Below are positions 16,136-24,341 of a stretch of DNA of 64,000 bases, piece after piece. The stretch is from positions 2,932,722 to 2,996,721 of the forward strand of contig NZ_CP049865.1 of the NCBI RefSeq assembly GCF_011393335.1, given 5' to 3'. Origin of the DNA: Propioniciclava coleopterorum. Lineage in GTDB: Bacteria; Actinomycetota; Actinomycetes; Propionibacteriales; Propionibacteriaceae. Below the pieces are notes generated by a model that worked only from the letters and a program-made list of their open reading frames with translations, was not told the DNA's origin and searched no databases. The stretch's first letter is position 1. Each line of letters opens with the position of its first letter. The translations under genes and the position numbers were made by a program.

Positions 16136-17661
16136 CACCCAACAAGTTCGGTAAGCGAGGCATCAAGGCAGCTGCCCTCGCCGCCGCGGCGGCGATGGCG
16201 CTGACCGCGTGCGGCACCGGCGGCAACGACGGAGCGACCACGCTCGGGACCGCCGAGAACCCCATCACCTGGATGGCCGGCCTGCACACGGCCAACACCC
16301 CGGATCCCAACGGCCCGATCATGGCCAAGCTCGAGGAGCTCACCGGGACGCAGTTCGACATGCAGTGGTACCCCGATGCCTCCAAGGAGGAGAAGGTCAA
16401 CGCGGCGCTGGCGTCCGGCTCGATGGCCGACATCGTCTCGCTGTCGATGATCAACAGCACCTCGGTGCGCGGCGCCATGACCTCGGGCGTGTTCTGGGAG
16501 GTCGAGGAGTACCTGAAGGACTACCCGAACCTGTCCAAGATCCCCGCCGCGACGATCGAGTCGGGCAAGATCGACGGCAAGCTCTACGGCGTCCCGTTCG
16601 TGAAGCCGGGAGCGCGCTACGGCGTCCTGGTGCGGCAGGACTGGCTCGACAAGCTCGGGCTGGAGGCGCCGCACACCATCGAGGAACTGGGCAAGGTCGC
16701 CGAGGCGTTCACCACGCAGGACCCCGACGGCAACGGCAAGAACGACACCGTCGGCTTCTACGACCGCCAGGAGAGCTTCCTCGTGGGCTTCCGCTCGCTC
16801 GCCGGCTACTTCGGCGCCGGCCAGCGCTTCCAGGTGACCCCCGACGAGAAGGTCGTCCCCGCCTTCGCCAGCGACGAGTTCAAGCAGGCGATGGAGTGGT
16901 ACCGCGGGATGTTCACCAAGGGCGCGGTGAACCAGGAGTTCATCACGGTCCAGAAGAAGAACCAGCAGGACGGCCTCGCCCGCGGCAAGGGCGGCATCGC
17001 CGTCACCGGCCTGTTCGAGGCGAAGAACTACCTGTCGCTGGCCCAGAGCGCCGACCCCAACACCCCGATGAAGTGGGCGCTCATCAACGACATCACGTTC
17101 GAGGACGTCCCGCGCCGCATCCTCACCGACACCAACGGCGGCATGGGCGGCTGGATGGCCATCCCGAAGTCGGAGGTCAAGACCGAGGCCGAGCTGAAGA
17201 TCGTGCTGAACTTCCTCGACAAGCTCAGCTCCGAGGACGGCTTCAAACTGATGACCAACGGCATCGAGGGCACCCACTACACCGTGGACGGCTCCGGGGT
17301 CGTGAAGATCAGCGACCAGGCCCTGTGGGAGCAGCAGGTGCAGCCCTACGGCAGCTCGCGCCCCAACGAGAACGTCATGACGTTCAAGAGCGCGGCCCCC
17401 TACGTCGACGAGGCCAACGAGCTCATGAAGGACAACGAGCAGTACGTCGTGACCGACCCGTCGCTGTCGCTGACGTCGCCCACCGCCGACGCGCAGTGGT
17501 CGATGATCGAGCAGAAGGCCAACGACGCCTACAACCGCTACATGAGCGGGCAGCTCGACATGGCGGGCTACGAGGCCGCCATCAAGGCGCTCGACGGGCA
17601 GGGCCTGAGCGAGATCGTCAAGGAGTACACCGAGGCGTACGCCAAGGCCAAGAAGGCCTGA
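16132..17661 (+). CDS. extracellular sugar-binding lipoprotein (LplA/YtcQ-type)
   Basis: 509 residues. A signal peptide ends in a lipobox ALTAC with the lipidated Cys27. The mature part is a large family-1-type solute-binding protein with Asp/Asn/Gly loop DPDGNGKNDT (about 198-207), a calcium-binding-like segment common in the LplA/YtcQ group. It should capture oligosaccharides outside the cell and deliver them to the permeases at 14413 and 19475. ATG at 16132 overlaps the DUF624 stop; the ribosome site is GAAAGGA. The adjoining GH28 implies galacturonan oligosaccharides as ligand, by inference. Confidence 0.88.
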   Translation: MTPNKFGKRGIKAAALAAAAAMALTACGTGGNDGATTLGTAENPITWMAGLHTANTPDPNGPIMAKLEELTGTQFDMQWYPDASKEEKVNAALASGSMADIVSLSMINSTSVRGAMTSGVFWEVEEYLKDYPNLSKIPAATIESGKIDGKLYGVPFVKPGARYGVLVRQDWLDKLGLEAPHTIEELGKVAEAFTTQDPDGNGKNDTVGFYDRQESFLVGFRSLAGYFGAGQRFQVTPDEKVVPAFASDEFKQAMEWYRGMFTKGAVNQEFITVQKKNQQDGLARGKGGIAVTGLFEAKNYLSLAQSADPNTPMKWALINDITFEDVPRRILTDTNGGMGGWMAIPKSEVKTEAELKIVLNFLDKLSSEDGFKLMTNGIEGTHYTVDGSGVVKISDQALWEQQVQPYGSSRPNENVMTFKSAAPYVDEANELMKDNEQYVVTDPSLSLTSPTADAQWSMIEQKANDAYNRYMSGQLDMAGYEAAIKALDGQGLSEIVKEYTEAYAKAKKA

Positions 17662-17721
17662 CGCCGAACCGGGTGGGGCGCCCGCCGGCGCCCCACCCCC
17701 ACCCAGATCGAGGAGATCCCT

Positions 17722-18999
17722 GTGACCAGCACCGACACCGTGGACGGCCGCACCGCCGTCCTGGAGACCGCCGACCTGCAGGCGGCGATCGACGCCGCCG
17801 GTTCGGCCGGCGGCGGCAGGGTGGTCGTGCCCGCCGGCGTCCATCGCACCGGTTCGCTGCGGCTGCGGTCCCACGTGGAGCTCCACCTCGAGGCGGGGGC
17901 GGTGCTGCAGTTCGTGGCCGACCCCGCCCTCTACCCGCCGGTCCAGGCCCGCTGGGAGGGGGCGCCCACGCTCATCCACCAGCCGTGCCTGTACGCGTCC
18001 GGCGAGGTGAACGTCTCGCTCACCGGCTTCGGCACGATCGACGGCGGCGGCGAGCCGTGGTGGCGCGCGATGCGCGACGACGCCGCCCCGCTGGAGCATC
18101 CGCGCCCCACGCTGATCGGCCTGCACGGCTGCGAGCGGGTCACGATCCGCGACGTCACGCTGCGCAACTCGCCGGCCTGGACCGTGCACCCGCTGCTGTG
18201 CACCGGCGTCACGATCGACAACATCGTCATCGTCAACCCCGCGGACTCGCCCAACACCGACGGCATCGACCCCGAGTCGTGCCGCAACGTCCACATCAGC
18301 AACTGCCACATCGACGTCGGCGACGACTGCATCGCGATCAAGGCCGGCACCGAGGCCTCGCCCGAGCGGGTGCCGTGCGAGAACATCACCATCACCAACT
18401 GCACGATGGTGCACGGCCACGGCGGCGTCGTGATCGGCTCGGAGATGAGCGGCGGCGTCCGGGACGTCGTCATCAGCAACTGCGTCTTCGAGGGCACCGA
18501 CCGCGGCATCCGGATCAAGTCCCGGCGCGGCCGCGGCGGCGTCGTCGAGGACATCCGGGTCACCAACATCGTGATGCGCGGCGTGATGTGCCCGCTCGTG
18601 GTCAACCCCTTCTACTTCTGCGGCCCCGAGGGCAAGCAACCGAAGGTGGCCGACCGGAACCAGCACCCCGTGGACGCGGGCACCCCGGCCTTCCGCCGCA
18701 TCCACATCTCCCACGTCACGGCGCGCGACGTGCACGCCGCCGCCGGCTTCCTCTACGGGCTGCCGGAGGCGCCCCTGGACGAGCTGACCGTCCACGACGT
18801 GATGGTCTCCTTCGCCGAGGACCCCGTCCCGTTCGTCCCGGCGATGGCGACCGGGGTGCCGCGCATGACGCGGGCCGGGCTGCTCGTCGGCTTCCTGACC
18901 GACGCGACCCTGTCCGGCGTCCGGATCGTCGGCGCGGCCGGCGACGCGGTCACCGCCGAGGCCAGCCCCGGGCTGGACACCAGCCAGGTGGCGTCGTGA
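17722..18999 (+). CDS. glycoside hydrolase family 28 (polygalacturonase / exo-galacturonosidase-like)
   Basis: 425 residues forming a right-handed beta-helix. All four GH28 signature sites are present: NTD (178-180), DD (201-202), GHG (232-234) and RIK (264-266), so the enzyme should be catalytically competent by the inverting mechanism. There is no signal peptide, which points to cytoplasmic action on imported galacturonides or rhamnogalacturonides. The start is GTG at 17722 with GAGGAG seven bases before. The gene ends in a GTGA overlap with the next gene. Confidence 0.9.
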   Translation: MTSTDTVDGRTAVLETADLQAAIDAAGSAGGGRVVVPAGVHRTGSLRLRSHVELHLEAGAVLQFVADPALYPPVQARWEGAPTLIHQPCLYASGEVNVSLTGFGTIDGGGEPWWRAMRDDAAPLEHPRPTLIGLHGCERVTIRDVTLRNSPAWTVHPLLCTGVTIDNIVIVNPADSPNTDGIDPESCRNVHISNCHIDVGDDCIAIKAGTEASPERVPCENITITNCTMVHGHGGVVIGSEMSGGVRDVVISNCVFEGTDRGIRIKSRRGRGGVVEDIRVTNIVMRGVMCPLVVNPFYFCGPEGKQPKVADRNQHPVDAGTPAFRRIHISHVTARDVHAAAGFLYGLPEAPLDELTVHDVMVSFAEDPVPFVPAMATGVPRMTRAGLLVGFLTDATLSGVRIVGAAGDAVTAEASPGLDTSQVAS

Positions 19000-19478
19000 T
19001 CGCCCAGCAGCAGCCGGGCGTCTTCGCCGCCGAGGCCGCCGCGCCCCCGGTGCGCCGCCGTGCCGAGCTGTGGATCGCCGGCATCGGCGCCGCGCTGTCG
19101 GCGGTCTTCCTCGGCGGCTTCTCCAGGGTCCTCGGCAGCGTCGACCTGGCCGAGTTCACCGCGTCGCTGTACCCCTCGCTCCTGGCCGCCACCGGCACGG
19201 ACGCGGCCGCGCTGCCGCCCGAGGCGGCCTTCGAGACCGCCCGCACGCTCGCGAGCTGGTTCGGCTTCACCCTCGTCGGCGTCCTGCTGCTGACGGCGGC
19301 CGGCTGGTGGCTCGCGCGCCGGCGTCCCCAACGGCGCGCGACGGGCTGGCTCTTCGCGGCCGCCGGGCTGGTGTGCCTGCTGGGCACCCAACTGATCCTG
19401 TTCCCGGTCGCCTTCCTCTTCTTCGTCACCGCGGGGCTGTTCGCCCTGCGTCCCACCACCCAAGGGAGCCCGTCATGA
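18996..19478 (+). CDS. small membrane protein in the sugar importer operon
   Basis: 160 residues, four hydrophobic segments (about 29-48, 84-105, 116-136 and 138-152). I do not firmly recognise it; the pattern of a short Arg-containing N-terminus followed by WIAGIGAALSAVFLGGF resembles DUF4064-type proteins. It begins with GTG in a GTGA overlap with the GH28 stop and ends in an ATGA overlap with the second permease, so it is produced in fixed ratio with both. An accessory role for the transporter is likely but unproved. Confidence 0.6.
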   Translation: MIAQQQPGVFAAEAAAPPVRRRAELWIAGIGAALSAVFLGGFSRVLGSVDLAEFTASLYPSLLAATGTDAAALPPEAAFETARTLASWFGFTLVGVLLLTAAGWWLARRRPQRRATGWLFAAAGLVCLLGTQLILFPVAFLFFVTAGLFALRPTTQGSPS

Positions 19479-20389
19479 CCCAGACCACCGTGAAGCCCGC
19501 GGCCCGGCGCGCGCGGGGCGGCCGGAGGACTTCACCCGGCGCCCGCGTCTTCCAGGTCGTCAACGTCATCCTGCTGTCGGGGTTCGCCCTGGTCTGCCTG
19601 CTGCCGTTCGTGCACGTGCTGGGCAGTTCGCTCGCCACGCCGGGAGAACTCGCCACCACGGACTTCCTGCTCATCCCGCAGACGTTCACCCTGGACGCCT
19701 ACCGCTACATCCTGTCGACCTCGACGATCTTCCGCGCCATGGGGGTGTCGGTGTTCGTGACGGTGGTGGGCACCTTCCTCAGCCTGCTGGTGACGTCGTT
19801 CATGGCGTACGCGCTCAGCAAGAAGTTCCTGCCCGGCCGGCGCGTGCTCAACTTCCTGGTGGTCTTCACCATGCTGTTCAGCGGCGGCATGATCCCGTCG
19901 TTCATCGTGGTCAACGCCGTGGGCCTCATGAACTCGCTGTGGGCGCTGATCATCCCGGTGCTCATCAACGCGTTCAACCTCATCATCATGCGCAGCTTCT
20001 TCCAGGGCATCCCCGACAGCCTGGAGGAGGCGGCCCGCATCGACGGCTGCTCCGACTTCGGGGTGTTCTGGCGGATCGTCCTGCCGCTGTCGGCCGCCTC
20101 GATCGCGACGATCGGCCTGTTCTACGCCGTCTACTACTGGAACACCTACCAGTCGGCGATCCTCTACATCAACGACTCGACCAAGTGGCCGATCCAGGTG
20201 CTGCTGCGCCAGATCGTCATCGTGGCGTCCGGCATGAACGCCGACGCCGGCGCGGTCGACGTCGTGCCCCCGGCACAGTCGGTGAAGATGGCCGTCATCT
20301 TCGTCGCGACCCTGCCGATGCTCATCGTCTACCCCTTCGTGCAGCGCTACTTCGTGAAGGGAGCGATGATCGGCTCCGTCAAGGGCTGA
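19475..20389 (+). CDS. carbohydrate ABC transporter permease, LplC/YesQ-type
   Basis: 304 residues with six membrane segments and the EAA loop EEAARIDGCSDFGVFWRIVLP (about 186-206). It ends VKGAMIGSVKG, the usual C-terminus of LplC/YtcP-type permeases (VKGvmiGavKG). It is the partner of the permease at 14413. The ATG overlaps the stop of the small membrane protein. It ends the plus-strand operon; a hairpin at 20429-20460 follows. Confidence 0.9.
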   Translation: MTQTTVKPAARRARGGRRTSPGARVFQVVNVILLSGFALVCLLPFVHVLGSSLATPGELATTDFLLIPQTFTLDAYRYILSTSTIFRAMGVSVFVTVVGTFLSLLVTSFMAYALSKKFLPGRRVLNFLVVFTMLFSGGMIPSFIVVNAVGLMNSLWALIIPVLINAFNLIIMRSFFQGIPDSLEEAARIDGCSDFGVFWRIVLPLSAASIATIGLFYAVYYWNTYQSAILYINDSTKWPIQVLLRQIVIVASGMNADAGAVDVVPPAQSVKMAVIFVATLPMLIVYPFVQRYFVKGAMIGSVKG

Positions 20390-20428
20390 CCCACGGACGG
20401 GGGCTGGAGGCCCGTTACCCACCCCCAG

Positions 20429-20460
20429 CGAGGCCGGTGCCGCGTGCGGTGCCGGCCTCG
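20429..20460. terminator. candidate bidirectional terminator hairpin
   Basis: CGAGGCCGG (20429-20437) and CCGGCCTCG (20452-20460) pair perfectly around a 14-base loop, between the convergent ends of the ABC operon (20389) and the minus-strand operon (20563). No T tract follows on either side, as is common in high-GC actinobacteria. Confidence 0.5.
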
Positions 20461-20562
20461 CGCCATCTCGTTGCTTCTCGCCGGTTCCCGGCGGTTCCGG
20501 TCGCGCCGGCCCTCGGTCCCGCGGTCGGACGCCCCGGAGCGTCCCGTCCTCGGTGCCGGTTC

Positions 20563-21951
20563 TCAGGCCGCGGCGTAGCTGCCGGAGCCGTTCCAGCCGG
20601 GGGCCAGCGCCTCGCAGTAGCCCTGCCGCCGCACCGTGAGCGCCGCGCCGTCGACGACCAGGCGCAGCCGCAGCACCGCGAGTTCGTCGCCCGTCACGTC
20701 GACGCGCAGGTCGAGGGTGCCCGGCGCGGACCAGCCCGCGGTCACCACGGCGGGGCCGCGCACGCCCGTGGCGCGGGCCAGGTCCGGCGCGGGCAGGGTG
20801 GTGGGGCGGCCCAGCGCGAACGGCAGCGTCCAGCCTTCCGGGCCCTCGGACGCCAGCGTGCCGCCCTCGGCGTCCACGTCGAGCAGGAGGGCGGCGTCCC
20901 CGAGCGTGCCGCCGGCCTCGGGCAGCCAGCGCCCCGGGGCGGGCACTGCGTGCGCGGCGGCGTGCGGGGGAGCGGGCCATTCGAGATCGCCGTCGGCGTC
21001 GCCCGGTTCCGGCCCCGACGCCGGGCCGCCCGCGTCGTGCTCGCGGACCCAGGCGTCCGCGAGCCGCCCCAGCACGAGATCCACCAGTTGCTGGTCGCCC
21101 TGTGGGCAGGCCTGGGTGTCGGCGGTGATGACGATCGACAGGTCGCGGGTGGGGTCGCCGTGCACGATCTGGCCGCCCAGGCCGAACATCAGCCACCCGC
21201 CCGACCGGGGCAGCCAGGTCTGCAGGCCGTAGCCGCCGGCGAGTTCGTCGCCCCACCCCTGCAGGGAGGTGTCGGCCTGGGGCGAGGTGGCCTGGGCCAC
21301 GAAGTCGGCCGGCACCACCTGCTCACCGTCGTGCCGCCCGCCGGCGAGCAGCAGCCCTGCCAGGCGGCGCAGGTCGTCCGGGGTGCAGATCAGGCCCGAA
21401 CCGCCGGAGGCGAAGCCGTCCGCGCCAGGCAGGACCCTGATGCCCGGCGAGGCGCCGATCGGGTCCAGCAGCCGGGGGCGCAGGTAGTCCACCAGCGGCA
21501 CGCCGGCCGTCCGCTCGACGAGCGCGGCCAGGGTGTAGCTCCCCGACGTGTCGTAGGTGAACAGCGTGCCGGGCCGGTGCGTGGGCGGCACGCGGAAGTA
21601 CGACTCCAGCCAGGGCCCGTCGTAGCGCTTGTAGGTCGTGGAGGGGTGGGGCCCGCGCATCGCCAGCGCGTCCCGCACCGTGGTGGCCGCGACGAACGGG
21701 TGGAACGGAGCCAGGTCGGGGAAGTGGTCGCACAGCGGCTGGTCGAGCGCGAGGCGTCCCTCCCCGGCCAGCAGGCCGATCGCGAGCCCGGTCAGCGTCT
21801 TGGTGACCGAGTACATCCGCTGGGGCGTGCGCAGGGTGAGCGGCGCGCAGGCGGCCTCGACCACCGACTGGCCGGCCCGGTGCACCTGGACGGTGTGCAG
21901 CGCGATGCCGCGCCCGGCGGCGAACCGGCGCAGGCGCCGCAGGGCGGTCAC
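20563..21951 (-). CDS. serine hydrolase of the beta-lactamase / class C esterase family
   Basis: 462 residues. The catalytic SxxK motif is SVTK (48-51) in the setting RMYSVTKTLTGLAIGLL, and FTYDTSGSY supplies the second-motif tyrosine. The first 330 residues form the hydrolase domain; the remaining 130 form a beta-rich extension. No signal peptide is seen, so a resistance enzyme is unlikely. As the last gene of a pectin esterase operon it may remove acetyl or other ester groups from oligosaccharides; this is inferred from context. The GTG start at 21951 overlaps the stop of the preceding esterase gene (GTGA). Confidence 0.8.
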   Translation of the reverse strand: MTALRRLRRFAAGRGIALHTVQVHRAGQSVVEAACAPLTLRTPQRMYSVTKTLTGLAIGLLAGEGRLALDQPLCDHFPDLAPFHPFVAATTVRDALAMRGPHPSTTYKRYDGPWLESYFRVPPTHRPGTLFTYDTSGSYTLAALVERTAGVPLVDYLRPRLLDPIGASPGIRVLPGADGFASGGSGLICTPDDLRRLAGLLLAGGRHDGEQVVPADFVAQATSPQADTSLQGWGDELAGGYGLQTWLPRSGGWLMFGLGGQIVHGDPTRDLSIVITADTQACPQGDQQLVDLVLGRLADAWVREHDAGGPASGPEPGDADGDLEWPAPPHAAAHAVPAPGRWLPEAGGTLGDAALLLDVDAEGGTLASEGPEGWTLPFALGRPTTLPAPDLARATGVRGPAVVTAGWSAPGTLDLRVDVTGDELAVLRLRLVVDGAALTVRRQGYCEALAPGWNGSGSYAAA

Positions 21952-23512
21952 GGGGTCACCCCCGCGGCCCTCAGCCCCGCGGCGACCAGGCGCGCGACCA
22001 CCAGCGCGCCCTCGCGGGACAGGTGCGTGTCGTCCCGCTCCCCGGCGGGGTGTCCCGGCCAGCGTCCGGGCTCGAGCCACAGGAACGAGGCCCGCGAGCC
22101 GTCCTCACCCTGCTCCTGCCACAGCGCCCGGCTGGCGACGGTGAGGTCGACCAGCGGGACGCCCTCCTCCGCGGCGACCCGGCGGACCGCCTGCGGGTAG
22201 GGGCCGTGCGTGGACCGCGCGCGGCCGTCGACGAACGTGCGCCGCTCGACCGGGGTGAGCAACACCGGGAGGCCGCCCCGGGCACGGACGCCGCCGACGA
22301 CGCGGCGCAGGTGCGCCGGGTAGGCGCGGTACGGATCGGCGTGCCGCTCGTCGTCCTTGGCGTCGTTGTGACCGAACGCGATCAGCACGAGGTCGCCGGG
22401 TGTCACCGTGGCGAGCGCGCGCCCCAGCGTCCCGGACGCGATCAGGCTGGTGGTGCTCATGCCCGAGACGGCATGGTTGCGCACCTCGCGCCCGGTCACC
22501 TCGCCGAAGACCTGCCCCCAGCCCGTGCGCGGGGCCCGCTCCGGCGGGTAGTCGCTGGCGGTGGAGTCCGAAAGCACGTGCACCCGCCCGGACGCCGCGG
22601 GCGGCCCGTCCCACCCGGCCAGGTGGGTCGCCGCCTCGGCGGTCGCGGGGCGACGGTGGGCCGGTGCCGCCGGGACCGCACCGGGGGCCAGCACCGAACC
22701 GGACTCGCCGAACCGGCCGCCGTCGGACCAGGAGTGGCCGCCCATGTCGGCCCAGCGGTCGGCGGCGACGTGCGGGCCGATCGTGCAGCCGACGAACTGG
22801 GCGGACCCGACCGACTCGGGACGGCCGCCCGGATGCCACGGGCGCGCCAACCGGACGCTGCCCGGCGCGACCCCGTCGGCCGCGGTGAGGGTCACCCCGG
22901 CGAAGCAGAACCCGCCCGGGTGCTCGGCGGCCGTGCTGGGTGCGGCGACGCAGCCGGAGCCCACGCTGCGGATCTCGCCCCCTCGATGAGGGCGGTCGCG
23001 GCGCCGTAGACGAAGTCGACGTCGCCCTCGATGAGGCAGTCGGTCAACCGGACGTGGCGGACCTGCGCCGGCGAGGGGGAGTCGAGCAGCACGGTGTCCT
23101 GGCGCCCCAGGAGGCGGCAGCGCTCGACCCGGATCCGGGTGCCCCGGGTGCGCAGCGCCAGCGCCTGGGAGTCGGGGACGTCCGCGCCGGCCGTCTTGTC
23201 GAACGTGTTGCGGACCGTGACGGCGCGCAGGGTGACGTCGTCGGCGTCCAGGGTGATGGTCGCGCAGTCCTGGACCACCGGCATGCCGGAGGCGCCGCGG
23301 TCGCCCTGGCGCAGGTCGAAGGACAGGATCACGTCGCGCGGGTCGTCGGTGGCCGAAGTGATGAGGAGCGGCCGGGCGCGCGGCGCGACCACCACCTGCT
23401 CGACGTAGGTGCCGGGCTCGAGGACGATGACCTCGGCGTGCGGGTCGGCCAGCGCGAGCGACAGGCTGGGCAGCAGGCCGGCGTCGTCGCCGACGCGGAG
23501 TTCGCGGGGCAT
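21948..23512 (-). CDS. pectinesterase (CE8) fused to GDSL rhamnogalacturonan acetylesterase (CE12-like); frame broken by one missing G
   Basis: With a 1-base correction the gene codes for about 521 residues. The N-terminal part is a CE8 pectin methylesterase beta-helix: GRQDTVLL, DVDFVYG and ARPWHPGG carry the usual Gln, two Asp, Arg and Trp. The C-terminal part is a GDSL/SGNH esterase with SDSTASDYP (nucleophile Ser), SGMSTTS, GHNDAKDD, and the DTHLS Asp-His pair. One enzyme would thus remove methyl and acetyl groups from pectic oligosaccharides. The break is in the C5 run at 22978-22982 (G5 on the coding strand; six expected). No signal peptide. It starts 13 bp after the DUF6807 gene and overlaps the next gene by GTGA. 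Confidence 0.82.
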
Positions 23513-23525
23513 GGGATCCGTTCGG

Positions 23526-24341
23526 TCAGGGGGCGGGTGTCGGGGGTGCGTCGGCGAGGTCGGCCACCAGGCCGAGGCGGACGGTGGCGCCGGCGGCGAG
23601 GGCCAGTGGCGCGGCGAAGGCGAGGGCGGGGCCCGCCCCGGCGTAGCCGGCGGCGCGCACGAACCAGGGGAAGGTCGGTCCCGTCCGGGTCAGCGTGACC
23701 CGCCACGCGCCGGCGTCCTCGACGCGCAGCCACGGCGACGTCGAGCCGTGGACGCCGTCCTCGCCCGTGGCGTCGGCGGTCGTGACGACCGCGGCGTCCG
23801 GGAGGACCGGGAAACGCCAGAAGATGCCGCCGTAGCCGGCGCCGGCGCGTCCCTTGGTCGCGGAACTCTCGACGAGCAGGTCCGTCGCGGCGGTGAGGTC
23901 GCTGTCCCAGCCGAGCTCCCAGCCGGCCTCCGTCAGCCGCGCCGTCAGGGTGCGCTCCTCGGTGAGCAGCGTGGCGCCGTCCGGGTCGCGCCACGCGAGG
24001 CGCTGCCGCAGGACGCCGCCGTCGAGCTCGGCCGCCAGGACGCGCTGCGTCCCGTGGTTGGCCAGCATCGTCGAGCCGACGCCGCGGACGTAGGTGCGGC
24101 CGCCCCAGAAGGTCGTCCCGTTGACCGAGGACACCGCGAAGGACAACCCGTGGTGGTGCGGGTGGTCGACGGGGGCGTCCGCGGTGAGGTCGCGGCCCCC
24201 GAGCGTGCGGACGGGGTGCAGGAAGGGGCGGGGCGCGTGCTCGGGGCTCAGGTGCGAGCCGGGGGAGCACCGCGCCAGCAGCGCCTCTCCGCGGCGCAGC
24301 TCCCAGCCGTCCCCGGCCTCGCTCCAGAGCGGGGCGCTCAC
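23526..24341 (-). CDS. DUF6807 ('PmoA family') protein
   Basis: 271 residues covering the DUF6807 family: RPFLHPVRTLGG, DHPHHHGLSFA and FWGGRTYVRG. The His-rich DHPHHHG is the family hallmark and may bind a metal or sugar. Despite the database name PmoA these proteins are not methane monooxygenase subunits; they occur in sugar-degradation loci of actinobacteria and Bacteroidetes and have no firm function. It is a paralogue of the second half of the adjacent LacI fusion. It starts with GTG in a GTGA overlap with that gene and lies in one operon with the esterases. Confidence 0.8.
   Translation of the reverse strand: MSAPLWSEAGDGWELRRGEALLARCSPGSHLSPEHAPRPFLHPVRTLGGRDLTADAPVDHPHHHGLSFAVSSVNGTTFWGGRTYVRGVGSTMLANHGTQRVLAAELDGGVLRQRLAWRDPDGATLLTEERTLTARLTEAGWELGWDSDLTAATDLLVESSATKGRAGAGYGGIFWRFPVLPDAAVVTTADATGEDGVHGSTSPWLRVEDAGAWRVTLTRTGPTFPWFVRAAGYAGAGPALAFAAPLALAAGATVRLGLVADLADAPPTPAP

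Noticed and set aside
20563-21951. Beta-lactamase as antibiotic resistance gene
   Set aside because: There is no signal peptide, and it is coupled to pectin esterase genes; the SxxK family includes many esterases.
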